Below are positions 34,969-35,623 of a DNA stretch of 35,623 bases, in pieces. The notes beneath the pieces are model-generated. The model was not told the DNA's origin. It saw nothing but the letters and a program-made list of their open reading frames with translations, and did not search any database. Source of the stretch: Segetibacter aerophilus. Its GTDB lineage: Bacteria; Bacteroidota; Bacteroidia; Chitinophagales; Chitinophagaceae. Both the position numbers and the translations under genes were made by a program. How positions within the stretch are numbered: position 1 is the first letter of the stretch; every line of letters begins with the position of its first letter. The stretch covers positions 1-35,623 of the forward strand of contig NZ_BJYT01000036.1 in assembly GCF_007991655.1 (NCBI RefSeq), in the 5' to 3' direction.

Positions 34969-35623
34969 GTTGTCACCCTGAGCTTGTCGAAGGGTGGGTG
35001 AACATTCAGTACTTAGCTGAGCAAGGCTTCGACAAGCTCAGCCTGACATACTATTGTTCGTTATTGCGAGGAACGGAGCAATCTGCTGTTTGAGTATAAG
35101 AGTATTTATAATTCATAGACCTCTTGGTTAAAAATCAGATTGCTTCGTCGTTCCTCCTCGCAATGACGTTTGTTTTTTGTTGTCACCCTGAGCTTGTCGA
35201 AGGGTTGATGAATATTTAGTACTTAGCTAAGCAAGGCTTCGACAAGCTCAACCTGACATACTATTGTTCGTCATTGCGAGGAACGAAGCAATCTGCTGTT
35301 TGAGCACAAGTGTATTCGTAATTCATGGACTCTTGGTTAAAGATCAGATTGCTTCGTCGTTCCTCCTCGCAATGACGGTTGCCTCTTATTGTCACCCTGA
35401 GCTTGTCGAAGGGCTGATGAAAATTTAGTACTTAGCTGAGCAAGGCTTCGACAAGCTCAGCCTGACATACTGTGTTCGTCATTGCGAGGAACGAAGCAAT
35501 CTGCTGTTTGAGTATAAGGGTATTTATAATTCATAGACCTCTTGGTTAAAGATCAGATTGCTTCGTCGTTCCTCCTCGCAATGACGTTGCTTTTTGTTGT
35601 CACCCTGAGCTTGTCGAAGGGTT
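34969..35623. repeat. ~209-bp tandem array of nested inverted repeats (runs off the window)
   Basis: Units start near 34972, 35182, 35391 and 35599 (steps 210, 209, 208); the last is cut by the window end. Each unit contains two inverted-repeat pairs: CCCTGAGCTTGTCGAAGG against CTTCGACAAGCTCAGCC, and CATTGCGAGGAACGAAGCA against TGCTTCGTCGTTCCTCCTCG. The spacers (e.g. the TTTATAATTCATAGACCTC type) are also conserved. Both arms are well-known types of dispersed intergenic repeats; here they are tandemly amplified upstream of dcp. No gene is seen. Confidence 0.9.

Overview
This is a chromosomal window from a Bacteroidota bacterium, most likely Chitinophagaceae or a close relative. That is inferred from a SusC/SusD pair, lipoproteins with N-terminal MK signal peptides, a DUF1080 protein, a GNAT-nitrilase fusion, a DUF3472-FKBP protein, weak Shine-Dalgarno sites, and two promoter candidates of the TTG-N19/21-TAnnTTTG type. 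No rRNA, tRNA, prophage or CRISPR array was seen.

Left part (0.5-9 kb): an M29 aminopeptidase; an AraC-type regulator divergent from a secreted DUF1080 protein; a minus-strand SulP transporter followed by a beta-carbonic anhydrase (a probable bicarbonate uptake and interconversion pair) with a small membrane-anchored ORF upstream; a GNAT-carbon-nitrogen hydrolase fusion; and a small Lys/Ser-rich protein with its own terminator.

Middle (9-20 kb): a susCD outer-membrane uptake operon with a clear terminator. A 550-bp gap separates it from a divergent TPR lipoprotein and a tricorn-type S41 protease. After the protease comes a 21-bp (heptad-length) tandem repeat array.

Defence region (20.5-26.8 kb): a decaying type I restriction-modification locus in the order hsdR, RAYT-like Y1 transposase, hairpin repeat array, hsdM, hsdS chimera. 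hsdR is broken by a 1-nt frameshift. The single-domain HUH transposase starts 3 nt after the hsdR stop. It is followed by four copies of a ~136-bp unit, each carrying three short hairpins, ending just before hsdM. hsdM looks intact. The hsdS gene is an in-frame chimera: TRD1 and the central region of HsdS are joined, where TRD2 should begin, to the YxDD palm motif and C-terminus of a reverse transcriptase. This is the most unusual gene of the window.

Right part (26.8-35.6 kb): an unknown small ORF, a pterin carbinolamine dehydratase, an alginate-lyase-like protein, a Dabb lipoprotein, a DUF3472-FKBP protein, a 28-residue Lys-rich protein with terminator, a DUF2256-DUF2805 pair, and a periplasmic M3 peptidase (Dcp). 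The gaps between them carry copies of a dispersed, modular, hairpin-rich repeat; an inverted piece of the same repeat lies between hsdM and hsdS. The window ends in a ~209-bp tandem array of nested inverted repeats that runs off the edge.
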